Shown: positions 11,027 to 22,985, counted from the first letter of the stretch. The stretch: 64,000 bases of DNA from Eupeodes corollae (GCF_945859685.1 NC_079147.1:64324946-64388945), one strand, 5' to 3'. The notes: a model not told the origin generated them from the sequence alone. Made by a program: numbers and translations.

Positions 11027-11479
11027 CTAGAATTTTTGCTTCTTGGAAACGATGAACTTGTTTGTTTTCCAAAAAAAACAAGATTCGCAGAATGTTAATT
11101 CAGTGTCAACATTCACTTCTTCCAAACCTTTAGCCATCTGATGACTGACCATCTTCTTCAAATCATATGTATTCAAATGTGCTAATCTGTAATGGCACAA
11201 AGATTGTGAATCATTTTTCTCACCTGAGATGCCAGCGAATTTATTTTGTTCAACATACAAATCTACTTTGTACAGCTTGCCTCTGGTTCTTGCTTTAAAC
11301 ATAGGTGTTCCATCGATCGATGCATATGCCTTGTCACCTTCAAAAACTATACGGTAACCCCTTTCTGTCAGACTTCGGATAGACATCAAGTTGCATTTCA
11401 GATCCTTTACAAATAAAACGTTCTTCATAGTCTTTGGTGCAAAATCGCCATTATGAAACATTTTAACAGAAATGTTCAA
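11027..11479 (-). pseudogene. Copia-like GAG-pre-integrase and integrase zinc finger region
   Basis: A 150-codon open frame shows KNVLFVKDLKCNLMSIRSLT, the conserved block after the protease, then LCHYRLAHLN and FCESCFFWKT. The last two correspond to the HHCC zinc finger (H-x-R-x-x-H and C-x-x-C) at the integrase N-terminus. It ends at 11027 by a stop, and the core continues in other frames. Confidence 0.85.
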
Positions 11480-11700
11480 TATTCAATTTCAGATGCTGAT
11501 ATGCTTTCGTTTTTCTTGGCAACTGCACTTTGAATTTCCTCGATGTTCTTTAAAACGTTGAAATAATCTTTGTTGTTGACCATGTGCTGAGTAGCACCAG
11601 AATCCAAAACAAACTTCACTTTATCATTCATCGGTTGTACAGTTTGCGCTGCATGCTCTTTTTGACTTGCTTTGTCAACAACTGCACACATTGTCGAGTC
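11476..11700 (-). pseudogene. Copia-like aspartic protease
   Basis: The 71-codon frame has KVKFVLDSGATQHMVNNKDY, the DSGA-type active site of copia proteases, about 31 residues from the frame start. It is separated from gag by a stop and a frame change and ends at 11476, before the GAG-pre-integrase frame. Confidence 0.85.
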
Positions 11701-11760
11701 CTAATTTCTGAAAGCTTTACTTGAACCCTCTGAGTCCTTCTTTTCCTTTTGCTTGGAAAA

Positions 11761-12450
11761 CTATTTGGATTTGATATGTCCAGGCTTACCACAATCATAA
11801 CATACAATCTTCTTCTTAGGCTTGACATTTATTGTACCGGGCTCACTAGACCTTGCCGATGCACAACCATTCCTCTTGTTGTATTCTTCCTTTAACCGAG
11901 TCTTGACAAATTCTAACTTCAAGTCACTTTGATTCATGGTCTCAATTGCAGTTACTAAATTTTCATAGCCTGCTGGCAAAGTAAGCAACAAATGGACAAC
12001 AACATCAAGCTCTTCCATCTTAGCTCCGGTTGATTTCAGCTGACGAACCTTCGTATCGAATCGAAGAAAATGTTCAATGATGTCTTCACACTCATTGTAC
12101 TTCATTATCAGAAGCTGTTAACGAAGTAGTAACTGGCTCAAAATGCTTTTTCGTTCAAAGATACCACACAATGTGTCGAACATCTCCTTGGCAGTCCTCT
12201 TCTCCTTCACATATTCCAACTGCCCATCATGAATAGTCTGGACCAAAATTGAAATGCACTTCTTTTCTTCTAACTTCACACTGTCTTGGTTAGCAGTCTC
12301 AATCTTCGCAAGAATTTCTTTTAAATCTTAATCAATGTATTGTCGTAGAACCTTCTCATCCAACCAAATACCCACACGATATTTCCAGTTGCTGAAATTC
12401 GTACCATCAAATAATGGAAGCCTAGAAACCAAATGATCAGCCATTTTGCT
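11761..12450 (-). pseudogene. Copia-like Gag with zinc knuckle
   Basis: The start is MADHLVSRLPLFDGTNFSNW at about 12443, a typical copia Gag N-terminus (DG.NFSNWKYRV). A TAA near 12328 and another stop near 12120 break the frame, which resumes at 12105 (MKYNECEDIIEHFLRFDTKV). The C-terminus has CYDCGKPGHIKSK, the first three ligands of a CCHC knuckle; the position of the fourth Cys is now a stop. A stretch encoding SSEPGTINV (11824-11847) is the source-like sequence for the tag found at the SINE in 10018-10041. Confidence 0.87.
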
Positions 12451-12555
12451 ATAATTTTTTTTTCTTCGTCTCAAATCAAAAACGATCTCGGAAATGCATT
12501 GGAAAACAATTTCTTCTAGAAAAATTCAAAAATTAATTTTTCTTCAATCGAATCT

Positions 12556-12569
12556 TGGGCCCATAACCT
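12556..12569 (-). promoter_or_regulatory. Copia primer binding site (internal initiator-Met tRNA fragment)
   Basis: Read on the minus strand, AGGTTATGGGCCCA lies just downstream of the presumed 5' LTR end. It matches the site by which Drosophila copia primes reverse transcription from an internal fragment of initiator methionine tRNA (established for copia). It sets the 5' LTR/leader boundary of this element. Confidence 0.75.
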
Positions 12570-12860
12570 CAGAATGTTCCGAGATCCAGAGAAAAGAAAA
12601 AGACCAATATTTATTATAAATGAAGTATTTTACTGTTTGAAGTTTAAAAAACGACTAATTATGTTTTACGAATTAAAGAAAACTTGAATCGAAAAGTAAA
12701 TTGAGATTAATGTAGTTTCGAATTACTGAGAGTAGCTTTATACAAAGTACAAATTAACAAAACCCTCTATTTGAACTTTGACAGTTCGAGCACTCAAATT
12801 ATATGAAAACAACTTAAATTAAATCTTCTTTTAAATTAATTAAAACTTGCAATGATACAC

Positions 12861-14700
12861 ATAAATCTCTTTAAGAATTAAGAAATAATCATCATCCCAA
12901 AATTCTTACTTAGTATCATAAAATATTAAAGTAAAAAGCTTAAGCAGAAAATACTTAACTAAATATAAATTCTTCACACCAATATTCTTACCAAAGGTCT
13001 TCATCATTCTAAGCAATATTTCTTTTTCACAACATCCCATAATTGAGGATATACAAAACGCTTATGAATATTTTTCCAACCATTTATTTATGAGCTTACA
13101 CATAAATGATTCATGTGGCATAAAGTCAAAGCATGGATAGGTAGGTTTATAGACATAAAAACATTTATATTGAAACCCCCAAAGCTTTAATTTAATAAAA
13201 TTTAATTTATCATTATAGAATAAAGAAATGTAAGGCCTGCTTTGAATTACAATTCCAATAGCCTTAAATTATTATTAGGTATTGCTTGAGGAGGATAATA
13301 GAAAACAAACCCTCTGGTGGTCCTCAATTTATCTAGCTTTGATTTATCCTTTACATCATATACACAACATCCCATTCCCGACGACAGACACAGACACAGG
13401 AACCGGAACCAAACCGGTATTGATTTCCAATGGATTTTTATCTCCTTGATGTTTACAAAATTAATGCCAAAATATTAAAGGTTCTCGTTTATTCATCACG
13501 AGAATGTGTTTCATCGAGACTCTTATCAAGGCTGTCTGGGCAAGGCAAGGCGCTACGCTACAGTATGGATGAGTGGTTGGGGCCGTTGAACGAAAAGAAC
13601 CTAAAGGAAGGAATCGTTTCTTTCGACCCATAAAGAATGGGAAGTAATCAAAGGAATTATGTTCACTTCAACCCACACATACACTCTCCATCTCTCTTCC
13701 TCCTCCTGGAGGTCCTTATAAACCTCTACCTACTACTAAGTGATTCGCAGACTCACTCTATGGCCTAGAGCTAAATTATGGGATCACATTTTATTGAGCA
13801 CTCTGAAGCAGAAAAAATGGAGAACACTTAAATTTGCTACACAAGGCGGCCAACACTAACATATACAAGATAAAACACATAATGGCCAAAAACTGAGGAT
13901 GCTGTTACAGGATACTTTCAGTCTGCGGTAACTCAGTATAATTCAACACAAGGGCGAGGCATGAAGAAGAAGGAAAAAAGAAGGACGAAAAAATGGCAGA
14001 CAAGATCCGGGTATCATATTCTTTTTGGAATTTCATTAAAATTTAGTTATGTAAATTGTTTCGTTTCTTTTCGTTTCGCAAAAGACGAAATATGAGGTTT
14101 GTCTAATTTCTCTTAAAGTGAGCTCGAAGCTTGTAGCCTGATGTGGAGGCTGAGAGGACATGATGAATTATTGGCATATCGTTGAAAAAAAATTGTATCT
14201 TGGGTTCATAATAAAGATAGGAATTTTAATAATTTTGACCATTAGAGTTATTGAAATAGATTGTTGCATTCTTTTAAGTCATTGAGAATAAAGGGTGTCT
14301 CTAATAAATAGCCAGAATTTTTTAAATTAAAAAAAATGTTATGGGTAAATAATTGAAGAAGATCTTTTGGCATTTAATATATTTATTTTTATTTCTACTG
14401 AAAATAATTTTAATCGGTATTTGTCGGATTGCTTGTTCTAAGTTCCCTAAAATATAAATCCATGGTTTGTAGAGAGAAATCAGTACGTTCGGGAAATATT
14501 TGTATCGCCGAACAAATCTCAAGAAGCAGCTGAGCTGAGGTACCAAATACCTTAATATAATAAAGTTTAGGTCGCTTATCACATTGTTCAGACCCAGGGT
14601 GAAGTGAATTACAATTATTTGCTTTTTTTTCTGTGTGCCAGTAAAGTCAGCGATCGAGAAGGAATCTAAACAGCTTATTTGAGAAGCACTCTCATGACAA
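12861..14700. other. Unassigned AT-rich region
   Basis: No domain is recognisable. It holds scattered poly-A/T and short ORFs such as 13430-13633 (67 codons, no motif). A slightly GC-richer patch at 13370-13430 has ACAGACACAGACAC-like simple sequence. The 5' end of the copia LTR may extend into the first part, but I could not fix its boundary. Confidence 0.5.
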
Positions 14701-14800
14701 AAATTATTCATTGATATTTGTCCATTCCCCGCAAGAGCGAGCACAGGCAGGGATTGACTAAAGACCTCTAATACAGTATAACGCAATAACCATCACAATA
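14700..14800 (-). mobile_element. Old SINE fragment
   Basis: The sequence matches the SINE head and centre in minus orientation (GCACAGGCAGGGATTGA, AAGACCTCTAATAC and AACCATCAC), with an internal deletion of about 25 bp compared with the copy at 9716-10038. The B-box is mutated. No target duplication could be seen. Confidence 0.7.
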
Positions 14801-15305
14801 GATAGTTTTTTTTTCTGAAAGATATGAAAATTGCAAAAACTAGCGTAAGAAATAAAAACACTACGGGTTCAAAACGAGAATTTATCCATTCAGGTTCGAA
14901 ATTTTGAGGCTAGGTGCAAAGTTCTTGAACAGGCAGTAGAGATGCAAGCTCTTGAGCAAAAGGATAAAAAACATCATCCTGACGATAACAAATGAAAATA
15001 TTGAGCCACCGGTGAAAATTTAATCCGTCACCCAAATCATGCTAGTCGAATCACTTCGAAGGACATAGACAACAAAAATATCAGAAAATTAAAACATCAT
15101 TAAGCTTAAGCTCAACACTGGTTCCAATGAAAATGCCACAAAAATGGTGCAAAGCTCCTTAAAGCTAAAAGGCACAGGTGTTTTTATACAGCCTGATCTC
15201 CCAAAACAATCACAACACAAACACCAAATCCTTCTTAACTACAGAAAAATAAAAAAAATAATTAAAACAAAGACCCCAACAGAAAAAGTTTTAATTAAAA
15301 ACACT
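14801..15305. other. Spacer, no gene seen
   Basis: AT- and A-rich sequence with one 66-codon ORF (15144-15344) that runs into the RTE-1 copy C tail and shows no domain. Confidence 0.5.
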
Positions 15306-16190
15306 TACTTACTTAAGGTGGCGCTACAGTCGTGTGTGAACTAGGGCCTCACCCAACAAACTTCTCCATCTAGCTCGGTCCCTAGCTAGATGTCTTCAGT
15401 TTCGCGCTCCAAGTTGGGTGAGGTCACCTTCCACTTGTGTGCGCCACCTGATCCGCTGTCTTCCTCTACTGCGCTGTCCAGTGGGTGTGGATTCGAAGAC
15501 TTTCCGGGCCGGTGGTTTCCATGTGCTCTACGTGACCCAGCCATCTTAGTCGTTAGACTTTTACTCTTCAGGCTAAATCTACGTCGCTGTACAGCCCATA
15601 CAGCTCGTCGTTCCATCTTCTCCTCCACTCCCCTTCGATGCATACGGGACCGTAGATCACACGAAGAACTTTTCTCTCGAACCGACCCAAGGTATTTTCA
15701 TCCGCTTTTGTCATAGTCCATGCTTCTGCACCGTATAGCAGGACGAGGATGATAAGGGTCTTATCCATCGAGGGAGGACTTTATCACTCAATTGTTTTCT
15801 TAGTCCAAAGAAGCAGCAAGAGTTATTCTGCGTTTGATCTTAGCGCTGGTGTTGTTTTCTGCTTTTACAGCGGAGCCTAGGTAGACGAAGTCCTTGACTA
15901 CCTCAAAGTTACGTCTGACGATGGTAACGTTTTGACCAAGACGTCGGTGTTGTATGTCCTTTCTTGACACAGCATATACTTTGTTTTGCCCTCATTAACC
16001 GTTAAACCCATTTTTGCCGCCTCTGCTTCAATACTCACAAAAACCCCATTGACATTACGCTGAGTTCTTCCGATTATGTCAATGTCATCAGCATATTTTA
16101 GTAGTTGGACACACTTTTGAAAGAAAGTGCATCTAGTATTGACGTGTGAGCTCTGCACTATTCTTTCAACAATAAGTGAATGAATTACTA
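15306..16190 (-). mobile_element. RTE-1 copy C, 3' third (5' truncated)
   Basis: The 3' end is on the left: ACTTACTTACTTAAGGTGGC at about 15304-15323, the reverse of the family tail. The minus strand encodes YADDIDIIGRTQRNVNGVFV (16206-15898 frame), NEGKTKYML, then the thumb and the C-terminal VLLYGAEAWTMTKADENTLG (15768-15568) and FERKVLRVIYGPVC. Frameshifts and a short deletion break it. It is 5' truncated near 16190, just upstream of the YADD box, as is usual for LINE copies. Confidence 0.87.
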
Positions 16191-16309
16191 ACTTACTCAC
16201 AAACAAATTTTCAAGTATAGAGATTCTTTTTTCAGCAGCACATCAAGAATGTGTAATACTTTGCAAAAAAACAAAATTAATTGTTTTCCTCCCATTCAAA
16301 ACTTAAAGA

Positions 16310-16706
16310 ACAATTCCGCTCCACTACCTTCTATGTATAAGGGACTGTAGGTGAAGCGAGAATTTTTTCTCTTGAAACGACCCAATGTGCTTTCATACGC
16401 TTTTGTAATAGTTCATGCTTCTATATCGTATAGCAGGACGGGGATGATGGGGGTCTTCTATAGCGACACTTTGGTTGCTCGACAGAGGGCTTTCTTAACC
16501 CAAAGAAACATTGGTTTGGAAATGTATTTCTTCGTCTAATCTCAGGTCTGAAGTTACTTTCTGCATTCAAAGCGGAGCCTATAGACAAAGCTCTTAACTA
16601 CCTCAACTCTCATTAACCGAAAAACTCATTTTTGCGTAATCTGCCTTAATAGTCTTAAAAGCCCCATTGACATCACGCTGGGTTCTTCTTCTTCAGCAGC
16701 ATACAT
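16310..16706 (-). mobile_element. RTE-1 copy D, 3' segment
   Basis: Strongly decayed minus-strand RTE-1 sequence from the C-terminal region up to the YADD box (GTTCTTCTTCTTCAGCAGC, 16682-16700, aligns with the intact stretch in copy G near 41440). The family 3' tail is missing on the left. The copy is cut at about 16706 by the foldback element and resumes at about 20474. Confidence 0.75.
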
Positions 16707-17292
16707 TCAAAAAAATTTCCTGGTAGGCAAAATCTGGTAGAAAATAACATTAAAAAAACTGGTAAAATACTCTAGATTTCGTGGTAAATAACTCCAGATT
16801 TCCTGGTAAAAAGCAATCTGGTTTTTATACCGCGAATAAACTCAGTATTCTGATATTTTTTCCGGTAAAATGTTTCCAGTATTCCTGGTTAAAATGTACC
16901 ATAATTCTGGTAGATTATACCAGGAATATTATTATTATCCTGGTAAAAAGGTAACACTTACCAGAAAATTTTCTGTTAAAAATTTTACCAGGAATTTGCC
17001 AGATTTCTGGCTAATAAAACCAGATTTATTTTTACCAGAAAATCTTGAGTTCTTCACCAGAAATCTGGTTTAATGGTACACTTTTTGAAAGAAAAATTTC
17101 TGGTAAATTTTACCGGCCCGGGTTGAAAGTATATTTTTTCCTGATAAAATGAAGATTATCTGGAATCTGGTAAATAGAACCAGGATATTAATAATATTCC
17201 TGGTATATTCTATCCGAATTCTGGTAAATTTTTACTAGGAAAAAAAATATTCCTGATATATTTTACCAGAATTCTGGTATATTTGTACTAGG
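16707..17292. repeat. CCTGGTAAA foldback/inverted-repeat element, left part
   Basis: About 590 bp are built from many copies of CTGGTAAA and its reverse complement TTTACCAG at irregular 15-35 bp spacing (for example 16730, 16795, 16950, 16985, 17045, 17270). The strand could form extensive hairpins. It interrupts RTE-1 copy D on the left and is interrupted by RTE-1 copy E on the right. No coding capacity is seen. Confidence 0.75.
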
Positions 17293-17699
17293 AGTGTTCA
17301 AATGGTAGACATGTGCATTCAAGAGGACACAAACATCCACAGGTTTTTCTCAAAACCCACCTCTGTTTATCAGTTCCTATACTATCATCTCCACCTGGTG
17401 TACAACGGGTGCCTAGTACCTCAACTGAAGATTGGGTTCTAACCCCAGTGGAAAGTTGTTGGGGGTAGCAAACGAGAGTCGGGGGAGAGGTGTTTGAACT
17501 AATGCACCTCTCTTTATCCAAACGGTAGCGGACGAATTCGCGAGATGGAATCAACAGTGGCGTCTACAGTTCCAGTAAGCTTGAACTACTTAGTGAAGAC
17601 TTTATAGGGCTTCTTCGACATGTTCGGAACCCAGGCCTGTAAGAAGCGGTTTACCCGGCTCCCCTTCCTTAGAGTAATACTAAGAATCTGGCCGTCCAG

Positions 17700-18660
17700 G
17701 TTGGCCGTGGTGACAACCCACGCAAACGAAATAAGGACAACGAACTTCGGATCTGTACGTGGAATGTTAGGTCCCTTAATAGACCACGTGCAGACAAACA
17801 TTTAGCGGAAGCCCTAAACTGATGCAAGGCAGATATTATCGCCCTCCGAGCAGTGCGATGGGATGGACCGGGCTAACGCAAACTAAAAGACTGCGATATA
17901 TACTATGGCGACTGCTACCGAGAACAAATATAGCGTTTATTTGGGTGTGGATTTGTTGTTGGAACTAGACTCAGGCAAAAAGTCTTGAGTTTTAACAGTG
18001 TGAGCGAGAGCATCACGACAATCCGATACAAGGCTAAATTCGCCAACATCTGCTTAATATGCGCGGCATGCCCCAACAGAGGAGAAAGATGACAACACCA
18101 AAGACATATTTTTCGAGCTCCTGGACAAGACATATGAGAAGAGTAGGAGTTTTTAACGCCAAGCTAGGAAGAGAAGATATCTTTGGTGGCATAATCGGGA
18201 GATACAGCCTGCACGACACTACCTCCCACAACGGATTTACATATTCAGGCTCATCGATTTCGCTGCGGGCGAGACCTTCTGGTAGCTAGTACGCAGTTCA
18301 CATGACATGGAAATCTCCTGATCATTCGACCGTCAACCAGATTGACCACATTGCGATCGACGCATGACACTTCTCCAGTATACAGGATATCCGAACATTC
18401 CGAGGGGCCAACATTGACTCGGACCACTACCTCGTTGTTGCCAAGGTTCGGCTACGGATATCCCGATCCAAGCCAAAACAAGGAAGTACTGTGAGAAGAT
18501 TCGACGTTAGACAACTACAACCACAAGAGATTGCCAAGTTCTTTTGCGATCGAGTCTCTAATAACATCTTAAGGAGTCCTATGCTGCCTGCATTAAGCAT
18601 TAAAAAACCAGTGGCAACATTGCCTTGCAGCCATCAGAGTTGCCGCCTCTGAAGTGCTAG
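17700..18660 (+). pseudogene. RTE-1 copy E endonuclease (frameshifted)
   Basis: Recognisable pieces in several frames: NELRICTWNVRSLNRPRA near 17740, ALNWCKADI-like with a stop, AVRWDGPG near 17850, LKDCDIYYGDCYRE near 17885, then FNAKLGREDIFGGIIGRYS (18059-18289 frame) and a DSDHYLVVAKVRLRISR block near 18420. Each catalytic block is still visible, but at least four frame changes separate them. Confidence 0.82.
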
Positions 18661-19009
18661 GTTTCACACTGCCACCACAACGATGCTCCTAGTTCGACGA
18701 CGAATGCTCGCAAGCACACGCAGCGAAACAGCAGGCATACAAAACGGCGCTGCACAAAAGGACTAGAGCTGCTCAGGAGCTCTACGAGCAGAAGAGGAGA
18801 GGAGAACACCAGCTTCTTAGATGGAACAAAAGTGTGCATGAGAAGCGCGTGATTGAGGAGATAGAGGGATGTCACAACAGAGAATATGAAAAGGCCACTT
18901 TTCCAAAGTATATAACGGCGATGACGAACCGAATCCCGCTGTAAGGCAGATAGAACCACTCAACCTCGGCGACTCAGATCAACAATTTCGCCTACCCGAC
19001 CTTGACGAA

Positions 19010-19644
19010 ATGAAGATGGCTATATTTAAACTTAAGTCAAACAAAGCTGCCGAAGCTGACGGCACCGCTTCCGAACTATTCAAAGCAGAAGGCGATGGCT
19101 TGGTAAGGAGCATGCACCAACTGATCTGCAAAATATGGTCGGAAGAAAGCATGCCCGATGAGTGGAATCTCTGCATAGTGTGCCCGATTCATAAGCAAGG
19201 AGACCATTTAATCTGCACCAAATACAGAGCCATTAGTTTTCTGCACATTGCATGCAAGATCCTCTTTTGCTTATCATGTGAACGTCGAAAACCAATCGTC
19301 AACAGGCTGATTGGTTCTTAGAGCTGTGGCTTCAGACCAGGAAAGTATACTATCGACCAAATATTCACACTATAGCAGATCTTGGAAAAGACTCAGACGA
19401 TTTCTTTAACATCGTTCTGGAAAGAATTGTGCAAAACTCAACCGTCAACACTAGAGGCACAATCTTAAAAAGATCCATCCAATTACTCGGATACGCAGAT
19501 GATATTGACATAGTTGGAAGATCAAAGCGTGATGTGAGTGGAGCGTTTTTGAGCATTGCGACGGAAGCGAAGAAGATGGGTTTAGTGGTCAATGAGGGCA
19601 AGACCAAGTATATCCTGTCATCAAAAAAGGACACCGAACGATGA
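19010..19644 (+). pseudogene. RTE-1 copy E reverse transcriptase, palm deleted
   Basis: The 19010-19321 frame encodes KMAIFKLKSNKAAEADGTAS, HQLICKIWSEESMPDEWNL and CPIHKQGDHL. The 19429-19644 frame encodes QLLGYADDIDIVGRSKRDVS and KMGLVVNEGKTKYIL. Between them, the region with motif A and the RQGDALSC block is lost: at about 19385-19405 the LEKT end is fused directly to FFNIVLER. So YADD is retained while motif A is gone. Confidence 0.85.
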
Positions 19645-20290
19645 CGTCTTGGACAAAACGTCACCATGGACAGCTATAACATTGAGGTAGTTAAGAACTT
19701 TGTCTACCTAGGCACCGCTATTAATGCAGACAACGACACCAGCGCTGAAATCAAACGAAGAATAACTCTTGCAAATCGCTGCTTTTTTGGACTTAGAAGG
19801 CAATTAAAGAGTAAAGTCCTCTCTCGAGCATCTTAAATCACCATCTATAAGACACTCATCATCCCGGTTCTTATGGTGCTGAGGCCTGGACCCTGTCAAA
19901 GAAAGATGACAGCTTCTTAGGATGCTTCGAGAGAAAAATTCTTCGGGTGATTTTTGGTCTCGTACGCATAGATGGAAAATGGAGGAGAAGAAATAACGAC
20001 GACGTAAGATCTGTACAGCGACACTGACCTAGTTAACAGAATTAAAGTCGAACTGCTTAGATGGCTAGGTCATGTAGAGCGAATGGACAACAACGCTCCA
20101 ACCCGTAAGTTCTTCGAATCCAATCCCGAGGAACGGCGCAGTAGAGGAAGACCGCTACTCAGGTGGGTGAAGAACTCAACCAATTTGGTGTGCGAAACTG
20201 GAGACAGCTAGCAGGACCGAGCTGACTGGAGACCCATGTTGGTTGAAGGCCCAGGTCCGCCCCAGACTGCAGCGCCACCTAAAGTACTAG

Positions 20291-20473
20291 TGAGTAAGTT
20301 ATACTGGGAAACATTTTACCAGGAAAACAAATTTTCCTGGTATATTCTACTTAAAATCTGATGTATTTTAACAGGAATTCTTCAAAAAATCTCCTGGTAG
20401 GAATCTCAAAACCACTTTTTCTGGGTAAATGTAGCAGGAAATCTGGTCACGGTACCTGTTTTTTTTTTTTTTG
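20291..20473. repeat. CCTGGTAAA foldback element, right part
   Basis: About 180 bp with the same motif in both orientations (TTTTACCAGGAAAAC near 20315, TTTTCCTGGTATATTC near 20332, ATCTCCTGGTAGG near 20390), ending in a T-run at 20459-20472. It is the continuation of 16707-17292 across the inserted RTE-1 copy E, since RTE-1 copy D resumes directly after it. Confidence 0.72.
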
Positions 20474-21475
20474 TGTATGTCAGTAACTGAACAGACTTTC
20501 TTAAAATTATCTCTCTATTTTAACATGGGCGCTCTGCACTATTTTTTCAAGGACGAAGAGTTAAAGAAATCGCATGCCTGCGTATCAGAGTTTGGAATGG
20601 AATGTTAAAACTAAGCAAGGTTCTTTCCATTTCGTCAGTGTAGATGTTGACATATGCAGTCTTAAGAGTGATAAAAAGACAATAGCACAGCATTCCATTG
20701 AATCTAAGGCCACACTAATACGGACTAATAAGATTGTTGACGATGGGCCTTAGACGTTCACATATTGTGATGTTAAGGAAATTGATTTTATTTATTTATA
20801 TATTTACTTAGTTGGTGCAGTCTCCTATTTTTATAATCAGGCAAACAATATGTGATTGTTGTCTTTATGTAGTCTACATGGCATGGATCATCCTGCCTGA
20901 CAGAGGAATTCGGTTCGTAATCGCTGTTGTACAATCTACAGAAGTGGTCCTTCTTTATCTTTAGCATTGACTATTATGTTTCCACTGTCGTCTCCGCAGC
21001 TTTCGGATTCAGGTTACGTACTTATAAATTTCGTTTCCACTGTTGAAAAACTTTCGAACTTCACTTCTGCTTCTAAAGCTCTCAACATTTTGCACCTCAC
21101 GCTTTTCATGTTTTCTCTTTTTCCTCTTGAGAAGTGGGTATTCCTTTTTCATCTTCTAATCAAGTAGCTTGTAAGCAGCTCAAAGCCTTCCTTGCAGCTC
21201 TGCTTTGCGTGCCTTCTGTTGGTTGTACCGACATTCCTGGGGATTTTTGTTTGTGGTTGTTTGAAACCCAGCACGTCAAAGGTGGCTTCTTTGATTGCAC
21301 CTTTGCAATGTTGCACTGGTTCTCGATACGTTGTGTTATTGGCAGAGAATATCAGAAGAGTGTACTTGACGTTGTATTTTTTCCCAGCATCTCCCTGTTT
21401 TGCCTTAGTTCTGGAAACCCTTGGTTCAATGACGTAATGGTCTGAGTCGATATCAGCTCCTTGGAAAATTCAAGA
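20474..21475 (-). mobile_element. RTE-1 copy D, RT to endonuclease segment
   Basis: Continuation of the minus-strand copy interrupted at 16706. Sequence after the T-run aligns with the segment that should directly follow the YADD region (GTATGTCAGTAACTGAACAG, compare copy G at about 41460). It passes through CGCTCTGCACTATTTTTTCA (copy G 41516) and continues into the linker and endonuclease end (TCTGAGTCGATATCAGCTCC near 21445, the inverse of the SDHY block). It is heavily decayed, with internal losses near 20760-20860. Confidence 0.77.
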
Positions 21476-22985
21476 AATGTGCACGTTCGAAATATTTGTA
21501 ATACAAGTTTTAAAAATAAAAGAGAGCTATTAGATCGAGTTTTAAATTAATTTAAGAACATTGTCAATAAATTTTCCGGTAGTCTATTAAGTTATAAATT
21601 TTAAGACACAAGATAATATTAATTGTTGTATGTCTTGTAAGATAACATATTTCAATATTCTTGGATTAAGAATATTGCATTTAAGACCCTGAAGATATTA
21701 AAACCATTTGTTTCATTGATGACAAATTTCGGATCTTAAACCTTAAGACCAATTTCAATTGATAAAATCAGATTGTCCTCATAAACTGAATTTATTCAAA
21801 AATTTAATATATTGGAAAACCATTGTGATAAAACTATTGAAAACAAACAAATCTTTTTTTTACTATTTAAGATAGTTTTACTTAATTTCCTTCAGACTTA
21901 TTATAAATGCATAGGTATTTGCTTATAGCAGTTTATAGTGTCACCTCAATTTGAATCTTCAACTCTCAGCCTCAACCTAAACACAGCAACTCTTTCCGAA
22001 ATGTACAAAATATTATAATACATTTTACATATGTAAAACATATGCAAAATGTATGTTTCTAAAATTTTCAAATCAAGTCCTTCTCAGAATTCAGGAAGTC
22101 AAGAAGACGTCAGACCAAATATGGACCTACATATACTAGTATAGATATTATACTCAAAGCTACTTGCATAGGCATTAGTGCCAGTTGAACAACTTAAACA
22201 AAACCTACATGTACTGTAGATAGTCGTTACTCGTATAGAGTTAAAGAAGACCTAAGACTATTTACATATTATAAAGAACTGTGGGGAACAATCGCCTCAG
22301 GAAGGACTCGCCCGGTCTGTTATGTACTTTGCAGTTGGATCCACTTAATGGAGATTTGTATTACAGTATTATGCACAGCACATGTTAATATGCAAAAGAT
22401 GCAACTACTCATTTAATGCCTCTGGCCTTTAAAGTTAATAGGACTTAAAAGCTTCTGAGAATTGCTATGAATAATTTTGTTTTCCTTCAAAAAACATTCA
22501 TACATACACAGACACACATATCTACCTACATTTAATATTTCGTAGAAGATCCTTGCTGCATGTGCAGTGTATGAATCCATAAATATCCTGTAGGTTGGAC
22601 CAAAGCAATAGATACACAAAGGAAACGGCTCGAAGGTTGGTTTGACGTTTGACGTTTAAGGTTCAAGTCCTCGTAACTATCCCAAGATTGAAGATTGATA
22701 TTATAATTTAAAGTAAACTATAATGGAATTTTTCTTTTTTGGGAAACTAAACATCATTTACCCATTGAATCCTTTCTTAAAATGGAATTTAAGAAATTGC
22801 TTTATAACAAACTTAGTTTCATTAAGTTCAAATCTACGAGTACGTACCTAACCTACGTTAAAAAACGTTGTGGAGGAGACGTATAGATACATCCGTAAAA
22901 GCACAGCATTCCATTCAACGAAATAATCTACGAACTTTTAGTAAAAAGTAGACGAAAGTACGAGTAGCAGCGAATTTCAATTAAA
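21476..22985. other. Unassigned AT-rich region
   Basis: No recognised domain. An imperfect palindrome around TTACATATGTAAAACATATG lies near 22025-22045. A GGTTCAAGTCC box at about 22660 resembles a pol III B-box, but no A-box or cloverleaf supports a tRNA. Confidence 0.5.

Larger units (their letters stand above)
10136..12860 (-). mobile_element. Copia-like LTR retrotransposon, internally deleted
   Basis: Minus-strand order: part of the 5' LTR (about 12860-12571), primer site, gag, protease, GAG-pre-integrase, integrase, then a jump to a short 3' LTR remnant. Positions 10136-10185 match 12641-12690 at roughly 85%, consistent with the two LTRs. RT and RNase H are missing, so a deletion joined the region after integrase to the 3' LTR. 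A matching RNase H/LTR end from this or a related copia family lies at 29610-30680 on the other strand. Several stops interrupt pol. Confidence 0.85.
17293..20300 (+). mobile_element. RTE-1 copy E, near full length but dead
   Basis: Contains a 5' UTR (17300-17700, also seen at 24390 and 56440), endonuclease, RT and the 3' tail with GAGTAAGTT near 20292-20300. Sequence differences (for example the thumb AEIKRRITLANR and C-terminus NAPTRKFFESNPEERR) group it with copy I rather than with C, F and G. It is inserted inside the foldback element; GTACTAG occurs on both sides (17285-17291 and 20284-20290) but overlaps the tail, so the target duplication is uncertain. Confidence 0.87.

Noticed and set aside
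13430..13633. 67-codon ORF as a small gene
   Set aside because: No domain, no neighbouring signals, and comparable ORFs are expected by chance in 64 kb.
14322..14786. 154-codon minus ORF
   Set aside because: It overlaps the SINE fragment at its 5' end and shows no domain; it appears to be a chance open frame in AT-rich sequence.
17285..20290. GTACTAG as a firm target duplication of RTE-1 copy E
   Set aside because: The right copy overlaps the AAGTA-type tail of the family, so the match may be the tail itself.
22640..22680. Possible tRNA or SINE B-box GGTTCAAGTCC
   Set aside because: No matching A-box, acceptor stem or SINE body nearby.
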